From Bacillota bacterium (GTDB lineage Bacteria > Bacillota > Clostridia > Christensenellales > Borkfalkiaceae): a stretch of 45,831 nt of DNA. Shown in pieces: positions 1-7,242 of this stretch. The notes below the pieces were generated by a model, which was given only the letters and a program-made list of their open reading frames with translations, had not been told where the DNA came from and did not search any database. The stretch covers positions 1-45,831 of the forward strand of contig QAKE01000034.1 in NCBI GenBank assembly GCA_003343995.1. The letters run 5' to 3'. Each line of letters starts with the position of its first letter. Within the stretch, counting starts at the first letter, position 1. Both the position numbers and the translations under genes were made by a program.

Positions 1-288
1 CAGACTGCAATATAAATCGTCCCATGTCGGATTTATCGTTTCAATCAAATTCAATTTTGCTCTTCTCGATCCGCCTTTTATTTGTTTTTCCCGTTTTATC
101 GCTTCGGTAATATCCGAAAACGTTTCGTAATAACCGAGTTTCACGATATTATATTTTTTCGTGAAACCTTCAATCGTCTTGCTTTTGTGTTCCGCGACCC
201 GACGGATTAAATCATTTGTTACGCCCGTTTATAGCGTTCCGTTCCTTTTGTTAAACATAATATACACACAGGAATAATGCCCGTTCAT
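1..288 (-). pseudogene. GIY-YIG endonuclease family gene, interrupted by an in-frame stop and cut by the window edge
   Basis: Reading leftward from an ATG at 288, the frame gives a small GIY-YIG-type endonuclease: VYIMFNKRNGTL, then a TAA codon at 231-229, then TGVTNDLIRRVAEHKSK, EGFTKKYNIVKLGYYETF and EAIKREKQIKGGSRRAK. In the family the core reads NGTLYTGVTND, so the TAA stands exactly where the second Tyr of the GIY-YIG core should be; one base change (TAT or TAC to TAA) explains it. The rest of the frame stays open to base 1, so the gene is otherwise undamaged and recently broken, or there is a sequencing error. These standalone GIY-YIG proteins of about 90 aa are common in MAGs, often near dispersed repeats, and their role is unknown. 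The C-terminal end lies outside the window. Confidence 0.8.
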
Positions 289-301
289 TTTTCCCTCTTC
301 T

Positions 302-335
302 AGATTGCTTCGTCGCTTCGCTCCTCGCAATGACG
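302..335. repeat. Dispersed intergenic repeat-like element (ATTGC...GCAAT inverted ends)
   Basis: The stretch has terminal inverted ATTGC/GCAAT and internal GCGAAGCGACGAAGC-type repetition on the minus strand. Very similar short elements are known scattered between genes in many unrelated bacterial genomes. It starts 14 bp upstream of the broken GIY-YIG gene. Only one copy is in this window, so its dispersed nature is from memory of the element type, not shown here. Confidence 0.45.
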
Positions 336-430
336 TAAGGAATACTTCGCTACGAATTCCCGTTTATCTTTCGGAAATTATACCACAAACGAATTAAAAA
401 GTAAAATATATAATCACACTGCCTTGCTTG

Positions 431-453
431 CAAGATATAGCGCGCTATACTTG
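431..453. promoter_or_regulatory. Imperfect 23-bp palindrome
   Basis: A perfect 14-bp palindrome TATAGCGCGCTATA (436-449) is flanked by CAAG (431-434) and CTTG (450-453), with one unpaired A at 435. It lies in the otherwise featureless 140-bp stretch between the repeat element and the tetR promoter. It could be a protein-binding site or a short hairpin; nothing links it to a gene. Note the similar palindrome TTATAGCGCTATAA at 3065-3078. Confidence 0.35.
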
Positions 454-520
454 TATTCTGCGGTAAAATCCCCCATCAAAACCGTGATAAAGCGGGCGCG
501 GCTTTTTTACGTTTATTTTC

Positions 521-549
521 TTGACAAGCGCAGCGTAACGGCGTATAAT
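521..549 (+). promoter_or_regulatory. Consensus sigma-A promoter for tetR-antiporter
   Basis: TTGACA at 521-526, 17-bp spacer, TATAAT at 544-549: both hexamers match consensus exactly. Transcription should begin near 556. The -10 box lies inside the left arm of the operator at 545-582, so a promoter this strong only makes sense if it is normally repressed. Confidence 0.85.
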
Positions 550-582
550 GGAAACAAAAAATTAAAATTTTGTTTCCATTAT
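545..582. promoter_or_regulatory. TetR-type operator, 15-bp inverted repeat
   Basis: Arm ATAATGGAAACAAAA (545-559) is matched perfectly by its reverse complement at 568-582, with an 8-bp spacer. The left arm covers the -10 hexamer and the right arm covers the first two bases of the tetR start codon. The position predicts autorepression by the adjacent TetR protein. No good ribosome-binding site is visible between the predicted transcription start and the ATG, so translation of tetR may be weak. Confidence 0.75.
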
Positions 583-1054
583 GAAAGATAAGATCATCGA
601 ACAAACGATTTACAGCTTGCAGACGGAGGGACTGCGTTTTTCCGTAGACGCGCTCGCCGAACGGCTGAAAATCTCCAAAAAGACCGTTTACAAATATTTT
701 TCCACGAAAGAGGAGCTCGCCGTCGCCGTTTACGAAAAATTTTACGCCGACGCGGAACGACGGCTTAACGAAATTACCGACGGCGAAAACACAGCCGAAA
801 AGCCCGAACGGCTTTTGCGGCTTTATTTTCATTCCTGCCGCATGGTCGGCGGCGAAATTTTCAACAAGTACGCCTTAAACGGCGCGATTGCCGCCTTTGC
901 CGAACGGCGGCACGACGACCTTTGGGAAAGAATATGCCCCCTGCTCGGCGCGGACGACGAAACCCGCACGATTTTAGACGGCGCGTTTGAAAAAATCTCA
1001 AAAACAGAACTTTCCCCCGAAAAATATCTGAAAAAATTGGTGAAATTATTATGA
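581..1054 (+). CDS. TetR/AcrR family transcriptional repressor
   Basis: This 157-aa protein has an N-terminal TetR helix-turn-helix: LAERLKISKKTVYKYFSTKEEL at about residues 26-47 is a canonical recognition motif, preceded by the usual first helix. The rest is a helical ligand-binding domain too divergent to name a ligand; at 157 aa the protein is short for TetR proteins (usually about 190-210). The start at 581 is chosen because the HTH sits at its normal distance from it. The stop overlaps the downstream antiporter start (ATGA at 1051-1054), so the two are co-translated. It probably represses its own operon through the 545-582 inverted repeat and responds to a stress the antiporter relieves; that last step is inference. 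Confidence 0.9.
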   Translation: MKDKIIEQTIYSLQTEGLRFSVDALAERLKISKKTVYKYFSTKEELAVAVYEKFYADAERRLNEITDGENTAEKPERLLRLYFHSCRMVGGEIFNKYALNGAIAAFAERRHDDLWERICPLLGADDETRTILDGAFEKISKTELSPEKYLKKLVKLL

Positions 1055-2304
1055 TCGTACAAATTTTACGCGTATTCGCAATCCTCTGCGTCGCCGTGAT
1101 CGTGGGCAAACTCGCGGCGAAAATCAAACTTCCCGCCATTCTCGGCTGGCTGATAACGGGCATCGTGTTCGGTCCGTACCTCGCGCAAATCGTTTCCGAG
1201 GAAATCACAAACGAGCTTTGGTATAAAATCTTTATCAAACTGCTCGAATGTTTCGCCGGCGTGATGATCGGCAGGGAAATCATTTTCAAAAAGCTCGCCG
1301 GCGCGGGCAAACAGATCATCGGCATCACCTTCGTGCAGTCCATCGGCACGTTTTTGTTCGTTTCTCTGGTATTCGGAATAGTTTTCGCAATCGCCGGCAT
1401 TCCCATATACCTCGCGCTCGTGTTCGGCGGCATCGCGCTGGCAACCGCCCCCGCGCCCGCGCTGTCCATCGTGAACGAATACAAAACGAACGGTCCCGTT
1501 ACGAAAACGCTTATCCCCCTCGCCGCGATTGACGACGTAATCGGGGTAATCGTATTTTTTACCGTCATTTCCGTAATCGGCGCGAGCGTGGGCGAAAACG
1601 CCTCCGTTTTAGCCGTCGTCGGCATGGTCGTATTTCCTTTCGTTATCGGCATCGCCCTCGGCGCGGTTGCCGCGCTCTGCATCAAGCGCATAAAAAACAA
1701 CGCGCTTTGTTTCGCCGTGCTCATCGGATTTTTATGTCTTTCCGCCGCGTGCGGACTGCTCGTGGATCGCTTTGTGTTTCACGCTTTCAACGTCAACTAT
1801 CTGCTCGTCGGCATGGCGTTCAGCGCGACCTTTGCCAACTTGATCGATGAAGAAAAGCTGAACGGCATTTTAAAAATGTACGCGCCTTTGCTGAATTTTT
1901 CCCTCGTCGCCGTCATCGTCAACCTCGGCATGCCCCTCGATTACCGACTGATCGCCGGCGCGGGACTGTTCACCGCCGTGTACATTCTCTCCCGCGCGGG
2001 CGGTAAAATCGGCGGCGCGTACCTCGGCGGCAAACTGACGAAAGCCGAGCCCGCCGTTACGAAATATCTCGGGTTTACGCTGCTGCCCCATTCCGGCGTT
2101 TCGCTGGTGTTTACCGGCATCGCGGTAAGCACGCTTTCCGCCATCGACGCGTCGCTTGCGAACATCGTTTCCGGCACGATCGTCGCGGCGGCGATCATCA
2201 ACGAGATCATTGCGGTGATCGTTGCGAAATTCGCCTTCAAATGGGCAGGAGAAATTCCGCAAAGCCCCCCGCCGCAGGCCCCGACGCCCGAAGAAAACCC
2301 CTAA
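1051..2304 (+). CDS. Cation/proton antiporter, CPA2 (NhaS/Kef-like) family
   Basis: The 417-aa protein is almost entirely hydrophobic, with about 11-13 membrane segments from residue 3 to 390, as expected for the Na_H_Exchanger fold. ATAPAPALS (131-139) and AAIDDVIG (158-165) match the broken-helix and ion-binding region; the adjacent Asp161-Asp162 correspond to the acidic pair of electrogenic exchangers. There is no C-terminal RCK/TrkA_N domain, so it is not a full KefB/C. The C-terminus ends in a short Pro-rich tail. It would exchange Na+ or K+ for H+ across the cytoplasmic membrane. It is co-transcribed with tetR and followed by a strong terminator. Ion specificity cannot be told from the sequence. 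Confidence 0.88.
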   Translation: MIVQILRVFAILCVAVIVGKLAAKIKLPAILGWLITGIVFGPYLAQIVSEEITNELWYKIFIKLLECFAGVMIGREIIFKKLAGAGKQIIGITFVQSIGTFLFVSLVFGIVFAIAGIPIYLALVFGGIALATAPAPALSIVNEYKTNGPVTKTLIPLAAIDDVIGVIVFFTVISVIGASVGENASVLAVVGMVVFPFVIGIALGAVAALCIKRIKNNALCFAVLIGFLCLSAACGLLVDRFVFHAFNVNYLLVGMAFSATFANLIDEEKLNGILKMYAPLLNFSLVAVIVNLGMPLDYRLIAGAGLFTAVYILSRAGGKIGGAYLGGKLTKAEPAVTKYLGFTLLPHSGVSLVFTGIAVSTLSAIDASLANIVSGTIVAAAIINEIIAVIVAKFAFKWAGEIPQSPPPQAPTPEENP

Positions 2305-2336
2305 CAAAAAAAGCCCCAAAAATCGGATAAAAAAAC

Positions 2337-2380
2337 AAACTCATAAAAGCCGTCTTTTGGCGGCTTTTATGAGTTTTATT
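2337..2380 (+). terminator. Rho-independent terminator after the antiporter gene
   Basis: A 16-bp perfect stem (2337-2352 with 2361-2376) with an 8-nt loop is followed by TTTTATTT. It closes the tetR-antiporter operon. The A-rich left side lets it also serve the converging gene that ends at 2434. Confidence 0.88.
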
Positions 2381-2433
2381 TGTTTCCGAAAACCGCGCTT
2401 CGGCGGCAAACCGATGGTATTTTTACGTAACGA

Positions 2434-3012
2434 TCAAACACCTAAAAGCTGTTTTTTCTTTGCGTCAAATTCCTCTTGAGAAATTACGCCCATATCCAAC
2501 AGTTCCTTGAATTTTTTCAATTCTTCGGCGGGCGAAACCTCTTGCGCAACGTTTCCATTCTTCTGACTGCGATCGGCAATCGTCCGCAAACAGTCGTCGA
2601 TCATCTTGCTTAAATGCGGAATACTCTTTTTTTGCGCTTCGAATTTAACCTTTTCCGTCTTTGTATTGATCACTATCGTTCCGCGGAAAACGCCGAATGT
2701 ATCTGATGCTACATCTAAACAGTCGCCGATTTTAATAGATTTAGTAGTGGTCGACAACATTCCCACACAGCCGTAAAGAATCCTTTCATCGGTAATGGTT
2801 AAAATGCAAGTTCCGCTGCAAACGATCGACGGACCGTTGTAAATACTTATGCAAAGCAGGGCAAAATGAATTTCCTCATTTTCATGCAACTGATTGAGAA
2901 TATGTTGTACGTGCTTATCTATTTTTCCTTTTTCGATCGTCTTGATATCCGTATCATAACCATACGCCTTATTCTCCAGTATAAACTGTTTGATTTCCGC
3001 AAGAGTTCTCAT
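2434..3012 (-). CDS. PH-like domain protein with C-terminal SHOCT motif
   Basis: The 192-aa soluble protein has a central bacterial PH-like domain (about residues 45-140: HFALLCISIYNG, ILTITDERILYG, FGVFRGTIVI) and ends in a textbook SHOCT motif, EELKKFKELLDMGVISQEEF (163-182) plus KKKQLLGV. SHOCT is a short oligomerisation motif often attached to PH or phage-type proteins; the biochemical role is unknown. There is no signal peptide. AAGGGG lies just upstream of the ATG at 3012. It diverges from the XRE regulator and has a near-consensus promoter overlapped by a palindrome, so the two probably form a regulator-target pair. Confidence 0.8.
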   Translation of the reverse strand: MRTLAEIKQFILENKAYGYDTDIKTIEKGKIDKHVQHILNQLHENEEIHFALLCISIYNGPSIVCSGTCILTITDERILYGCVGMLSTTTKSIKIGDCLDVASDTFGVFRGTIVINTKTEKVKFEAQKKSIPHLSKMIDDCLRTIADRSQKNGNVAQEVSPAEELKKFKELLDMGVISQEEFDAKKKQLLGV

Positions 3013-3063
3013 CTTTTCATCCCCTTCTTATTTCGTTTTATAAAATATATCTTATATGCCCCT

Positions 3064-3092
3064 ATTATAGCGCTATAAGACTAACAAGTCAA
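3064..3092 (-). promoter_or_regulatory. Near-consensus promoter of the PH-SHOCT gene
   Basis: On the minus strand TTGACT (3092-3087) is followed by a 17-bp spacer and TATAAT (3069-3064). The -10 is overlapped by the palindrome TTATAGCGCTATAA at 3065-3078. Confidence 0.78.
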
Positions 3093-3148
3093 GCGTTTAA
3101 GAATAATTTAACGGGAAATAATGTATTACAATATTCTTATAAGACTAA
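3065..3148. promoter_or_regulatory. Candidate XRE operators: 14-bp palindrome and 11-bp direct repeat
   Basis: A perfect palindrome TTATAGCGCTATAA occupies 3065-3078. Its right half runs into TATAAGACTAA (3074-3084), repeated exactly at 3138-3148, just upstream of the XRE gene's ribosome-binding site. One copy therefore lies over the PH-SHOCT promoter and the other in the XRE leader, the arrangement expected when a small regulator controls both divergent genes. Confidence 0.55.
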
Positions 3149-3163
3149 AAGGATGGATTTTAT

Positions 3164-3445
3164 ATGAATCTCGGCGAGAGGATAAGGATATTGAGAGAAA
3201 AGTGCGGATATACGCAAAACGGTCTTGCGGAAGCGGCGGGCGTTTCGCAATCGCATCTGCGCCGCGTGGAATTAGGCCAAGCCGACATAACCGTAAGTCA
3301 TTTGCAGCTGCTTTGCGACGCTATGGGTATATCGTTAAAAGATTTTTTCGGCGTTTTCGACGACGAAGACGAAATTGCATCCGTCATTGCGTTTCTTTCG
3401 CCAAAACAAAAAAGCTTACTGCTGGCGTTTTTGAAAAGCATTTAA
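3164..3445 (+). CDS. XRE (Cro/CI-type) HTH transcriptional regulator
   Basis: The 93-aa protein is a single XRE helix-turn-helix domain: LGERIRILREKCGYTQNGLA (3-22), then AAGVSQSHLRRVELGQADIT (23-42) and LCDAMGISLKDFF, the standard five-helix order. The C-terminal 25 residues are a short helical tail, perhaps for dimerisation. It has no sensor or catalytic domain. The start at 3164 has AAAGGA about 10 nt upstream. It diverges from the PH-SHOCT gene and is followed by a strong terminator, so it is monocistronic. It most likely binds the repeats at 3065-3148. Confidence 0.88.
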   Translation: MNLGERIRILREKCGYTQNGLAEAAGVSQSHLRRVELGQADITVSHLQLLCDAMGISLKDFFGVFDDEDEIASVIAFLSPKQKSLLLAFLKSI

Positions 3446-3480
3446 AAAAGCCGCGTTTTATTAAAACGCGGCTTTTTTTA
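3444..3480. terminator. Bidirectional rho-independent terminator
   Basis: The perfect 16-bp stem AAAAAAGCCGCGTTTT (3444-3459) with 3463-3478 has an A-run on one side and a T-run on the other. It begins inside the XRE stop codon and separates that gene from the converging SGNH gene ending at 3495. Confidence 0.9.
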
Positions 3481-3494
3481 ATATTTCATATTGT

Positions 3495-4592
3495 TTACCG
3501 CACGCTCATAAAGGTGTATATCGTACACTCCGAGCCTTTGCATTGCGGCATATCGACAAAATGCGTGGAGAGTTCCAAAACGTGTTCGCCGAGGGGCAGA
3601 TCGTCCGCCAAGAGCACGGGAATGCACCAATCGCAGTCGGGCACCCAATCGTAGCGCGGACCTTCGAACACGCGCTCCTCTCCGCCGTCGATACGGTATT
3701 TCAGCACGCCGTGCCGTTTGCCGAAATCGATGTGCGCGGCGAGCGTTCTGCCGAAAAAGCGCACCTTCAGCGCCGCGCCGTCCGCCGCCGTAAACACCGC
3801 CGTATCGAACCACGGGTATTTCAGTTCCCTTCTAATCTGCCACGGCGGAGCGACGCTCCAATTTTCCCGCAAGACGGCGGAAATATTTTCGTAATTCTTA
3901 CTGTTCAGCGGCGCGGGCAGGGGCAAATTTTCCCCGCCGCCGCGTTCGACTTCCTCCGCCAGAAAGCGCAAGGCGGTTTCCGCATAGAGCGCGCTGCCCG
4001 CCGCCTCGGGATGGATCGTCCCCCCCGAAACGGGCAGCCACTGCTCCCACGTGAGCCTGCCGTTACACACGGCGCGGTAGGCGTGCAAGCCCGCCCATAC
4101 CGAACCGATTCCGTAATGCTTTGCCAGCGTTTCCATCTCTTCGATGATCCGCGGCATCTTCCCCGCCGCCATATCGGCGTGCATGTCCACGCGGAAAGTG
4201 TATAAAAACACGACGTCTATACCGGCTTTTCGCAGCTTGCGCACCAATCCCTCCCGCGCGCGGCGGTAGGGTTCCTGTTCTTCGAAAAAGTCGTTGACGG
4301 CGTACTCGACGAAAACGACGTCGCATTTCGGCGCGATCACTTCTTTTTCCGCGCGCATCAGCCCGCTGAGCGAGCCAGTGCCTCCGATGCCGGCGTTGTA
4401 GCTTTCCCACAAAACCTCGGGATATTTTTCCGTCAGCCCGCCCATTAAGAACGACGGCCAGTTATCGGGATTGCCGCCGACGTTTTTGCTTCCCGCCGTG
4501 ATCGAACCGCCCAAAAAACCGATTTTCACGTTTTTGCGCCCGAGCGCCGCGTGAAACGCGCTAAGGGGGGCACCGTGTCTGATTTCCTGCAT
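3495..4592 (-). CDS. SGNH/GDSL-family hydrolase (carbohydrate esterase-like)
   Basis: In this 365-aa protein the N-terminal two thirds carry the SGNH blocks: GGSITAG with nucleophile Ser30, AGIGGTGS (67-74, block II Gly), EYAVND (96-101, block III Asn100) and TIHPEAAG (192-199, His194). The usual Asp three residues before the His (DxxH) is Gly191 here, so the triad is either completed elsewhere or reduced to a dyad. Residues 230-365 form a C-terminal beta-rich accessory domain. There is no signal peptide. It is last in the GH38-led block, 53 bp after the GH29 gene with a strong hairpin between. Deacylation of imported oligosaccharides (for example O-acetyl removal) is the likely role; the substrate is unknown. 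Confidence 0.82.
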   Translation of the reverse strand: MQEIRHGAPLSAFHAALGRKNVKIGFLGGSITAGSKNVGGNPDNWPSFLMGGLTEKYPEVLWESYNAGIGGTGSLSGLMRAEKEVIAPKCDVVFVEYAVNDFFEEQEPYRRAREGLVRKLRKAGIDVVFLYTFRVDMHADMAAGKMPRIIEEMETLAKHYGIGSVWAGLHAYRAVCNGRLTWEQWLPVSGGTIHPEAAGSALYAETALRFLAEEVERGGGENLPLPAPLNSKNYENISAVLRENWSVAPPWQIRRELKYPWFDTAVFTAADGAALKVRFFGRTLAAHIDFGKRHGVLKYRIDGGEERVFEGPRYDWVPDCDWCIPVLLADDLPLGEHVLELSTHFVDMPQCKGSECTIYTFMSVR

Positions 4593-4611
4593 ACAATCTC
4601 CTTGTCGAAAG

Positions 4612-4639
4612 GCGGAGCGCGCATGAAAGCGCGCTCCGC
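4612..4639. other. Intercistronic hairpin between GH29 and SGNH genes
   Basis: An 11-bp perfect G+C-rich stem (GCGGAGCGCGC, 4612-4622, with 4629-4639) and loop ATGAAA lie just after the GH29 stop. On the minus strand no T-run follows, so it is better read as an mRNA-stabilising or processing structure, or a leaky terminator, than as a full terminator. Confidence 0.6.
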
Positions 4640-4645
4640 ATCGGT

Positions 4646-5629
4646 TTATTTTGCCAATTTTTTCAAGATATCCTGCGCCGCGGCGGGGAATCTGCCGAGC
4701 GCGTCCGGTCCCACGTTGAGCAGGTAGTTAATGCCGCGGGAATTGAGGTGTTCTTTCAAACGCTTCACTTCCTCCGCGCTCTTCCAATTCTGATCGTACG
4801 ACTTAAAGCCCCAAGTATCGTTTAAGGTGGCGGGGGTTTCAAACAGCCCCTCCTTCATATACTCGTCGGGAATTTCGTTGTCGCCCCAGCTGCGGTAATC
4901 GAATTTATACTTATCCGTTCCGTCCTCGATATTCCCCAAGCGGGAGTTGATCAGGCAGTTCGGCTGATATTTTTTGACCAGCTCGTAAAGGGCGACAGAC
5001 TGCTCGTTGGTTATGCTGAAGGGCGTATCGAACCAGATGAGCGCGAGTTCGCCGTAGTTTTTCACGAGTTCTTCCACCTGCGGGTACATTTTGCGCTCGA
5101 AACATTCGGTGTAATTTTTTTGCGACGCGTCGGGGAAATCCCAATTGTTGCACCAAGAAACGCCGAAGTTGTCTCCCCAATGATCTTCGTAGCCGCCGCC
5201 GTTCTTTTCATGCCAGTCGAGCGTCTGCGAATAATACAGCCCGAGCTTGAAATTTCTGCGCGCGCAGGCGTTCGCAAGCTCGTCGATGATATCCCGCTTA
5301 AAGGGCGACGCGGCGACGGAGTTGAAAGAATCGACCTTGGAATCGAAAAGCGCAAACCCTTCGTGATGCTTGGAGGTGACGACGAGGTATTTTGCCCCGC
5401 AGTCCTCCGCGAGGGAAACCCATTCGTCGGCGTTGAAATAAAGCGGGTTAAACGCCTCGGCGAGCTTTTCGTACTCCGCGTTGGGAATGCGGAAATACGG
5501 CTGAATCCATTCGCCGATAAACTTGCCCATCTGTTTGCCGCGGTATTCCCCCGCCAGCAGGGAATACAGCCCGAAATGCACCATCAAGCCGAAACCCGCC
5601 TCTTTAAACCATTTGTGATTTTCTTTCAT
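4646..5629 (-). CDS. Alpha-L-fucosidase, glycoside hydrolase family 29
   Basis: The 327-aa protein covers a GH29 catalytic (beta/alpha)8 barrel and nothing else. Diagnostic segments are GLMVHFGLYS (14-23), YLVVTSKHHEGFALFDS (81-97), KLGLYYSQTLDWH (128-140) and ELALIWFDTP, whose Asp201 fits the family nucleophile. It lacks the C-terminal beta-sandwich of many GH29 enzymes. There is no signal peptide, so it acts in the cytoplasm on imported oligosaccharides, releasing terminal L-fucose with retention. A GGAGG motif lies upstream of the ATG at 5629. The gene follows a GH28 gene after a 95-bp gap that may hold an internal promoter. Confidence 0.9.
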   Translation of the reverse strand: MKENHKWFKEAGFGLMVHFGLYSLLAGEYRGKQMGKFIGEWIQPYFRIPNAEYEKLAEAFNPLYFNADEWVSLAEDCGAKYLVVTSKHHEGFALFDSKVDSFNSVAASPFKRDIIDELANACARRNFKLGLYYSQTLDWHEKNGGGYEDHWGDNFGVSWCNNWDFPDASQKNYTECFERKMYPQVEELVKNYGELALIWFDTPFSITNEQSVALYELVKKYQPNCLINSRLGNIEDGTDKYKFDYRSWGDNEIPDEYMKEGLFETPATLNDTWGFKSYDQNWKSAEEVKRLKEHLNSRGINYLLNVGPDALGRFPAAAQDILKKLAK

Positions 5630-5724
5630 TTTTTCTTTCTCCTCCGAAGAAAAATTTTCTTAAATTATACCATTCAAAAAACGGCAATTCTATCTTTTAT
5701 CGACCATGAAATAACGGAATTATA

Positions 5725-7236
5725 TCATTTTAAGGAAAAATTCTTTACCCGTTCGATCGTCAGATTCAAATCCTTTTCCGCCGTAATCCGCTTGCCGTTC
5801 ACCGTTACGTTTTCGATGACGATATCTTTAAACTCGAACCCTTCGTAAAAAGAACGCACGTAGCTTGCGGGCATATTCACGCCCTCGTCGAGGTACACGC
5901 GGATATTTTCGAAACGCGCGTTTTCCACCGTGCCGCGTCGCGGATCCGCAAGCTGTTCTTCGGTGAAGAGGTATTTATACATATCCATGTCGATCATCGC
6001 GGGGTTGCCCACGGCGATGAGCGCGGGGCGCATCACGCCGCCCTTCGCGTCGTATTCCGCGGAAGAGGTCTGCATCTGTTCGGGCAGCGCGCCGTATTCG
6101 AACTCCACCGCCATATCCTTAAAGGAAATATCGTGCAGCCGCGCGTAGTTGCCGCCCTGCACGTCGAGCGCGGCGGCGGAGTTATGCACGAGATAGCAGT
6201 TTTCAAAGGAAATGCGCGCGTATTCGTCGCAAGCCGTTTCCAGCCCGATTTCCAGCGTTCTGCCCCAATCGCACCAAAGCGTGCAGTTCTTCACCGAAAT
6301 ATCCGTTACGTCGCCCTTAAACCCTTCCGTCGCCTTCATGCAGATGGAATCGTCGAAGCTGCGCACGAAGCAATTTTCGATGTTCACGCGGCGGCAGTTC
6401 ATCAGATCGATGCCGTCGGTATTGTACCGCCACTGCCCCACGATTTTTACGTTATCGATAAAAATATCCTCGCACTCGTACATGGAAAAACACCAATTCG
6501 CCGAATCGCGCAGGATAATCCCCTCCACCGAAACGTTTTTGCAGTTGTAAAGGCGGATATTGCCCTTGGTGTAATCTTCATAGCAGTGCGGGGTGATGCG
6601 AACCTCGTAGCTGTCGTCCAAAACGCCGTTGCCGTAAATCTTCACGTCCGTTGCGTCGTGCGCCAGAATCGAGCCGTAAACGAGCGCCCCGTTGTCCAAA
6701 AAAATGCGGTCGCCGCTCTTTACGTTGATCACGCCGGTAAAATGCAGCCCCGCGCCGAAATACATCGTCGCGCCTTCTTTATCGTAAACGCGCGGGGCGT
6801 CCACGAACACGTGCAGCGCGCAGTGCCTGCCGTAGGGCTCGAAGATATACGTTCCCGCCTCCGTTACGGTAAATTCCGCCCGATTGCCGGTTTCCTTCAC
6901 CGAAACGTTTTTTTCCAGCGGACGGACGACGGCGGGCGTGCGCAGAGACTTTTTCGCGCCCGTTAAAACGGACGCGGGACAATCGGCGGGCGCAGCTGCA
7001 AATTCCACCGAAAAGCGCAGCTCCTCATCCGCCGTTACGCGGAGAAACGCCGCCGTTTCCGACTGGTTTTTGGGGCGCTGAAACGCCGCGCCCACGTCGT
7101 TATAGCCGTTGTAGGGAACGGCGGAGGAACGCGCGTCGTATACGGGGCATTCCCTGCCGTTGATAAACACCTTATAATCCTTGTTGACGGGTTCCGCGAA
7201 ATCCTTGATCGACGGAACGCTGAAAAATTCCACCAT
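5725..7236 (-). CDS. Glycoside hydrolase family 28 protein (polygalacturonase-like)
   Basis: The 503-aa protein has an N-terminal beta-sandwich of about 150 residues followed by a right-handed beta-helix (about 155-500) with repeated N-V-x-I/V-E-N rungs. GH28 signatures are present: NTDGID (272-277) and SFDDSI (293-298), giving the catalytic acids Asp274, Asp295 and Asp296. The canonical GHG His motif is not evident; the matching region reads WGRTLEIG. There is no signal peptide. It would hydrolyse alpha-galacturonosyl or related bonds in imported fragments. It is separated by 6 bp from the preceding gene and is one of two GH28 paralogues in the block, which differ strongly in length and N-terminus. 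Confidence 0.85.
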   Translation of the reverse strand: MVEFFSVPSIKDFAEPVNKDYKVFINGRECPVYDARSSAVPYNGYNDVGAAFQRPKNQSETAAFLRVTADEELRFSVEFAAAPADCPASVLTGAKKSLRTPAVVRPLEKNVSVKETGNRAEFTVTEAGTYIFEPYGRHCALHVFVDAPRVYDKEGATMYFGAGLHFTGVINVKSGDRIFLDNGALVYGSILAHDATDVKIYGNGVLDDSYEVRITPHCYEDYTKGNIRLYNCKNVSVEGIILRDSANWCFSMYECEDIFIDNVKIVGQWRYNTDGIDLMNCRRVNIENCFVRSFDDSICMKATEGFKGDVTDISVKNCTLWCDWGRTLEIGLETACDEYARISFENCYLVHNSAAALDVQGGNYARLHDISFKDMAVEFEYGALPEQMQTSSAEYDAKGGVMRPALIAVGNPAMIDMDMYKYLFTEEQLADPRRGTVENARFENIRVYLDEGVNMPASYVRSFYEGFEFKDIVIENVTVNGKRITAEKDLNLTIERVKNFSLK

Positions 7237-7242
7237 GTTTTT

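Noticed and set aside
5664..5727. Possible fourth AraC-type site and internal promoter before the GH29 gene
   Set aside because: A TATAAT -10 (5669-5664, minus) is present, but the -35 is poor and the two TTAT-containing elements are about 23 bp apart with weak matches, so it does not meet the geometry of the other three sites.
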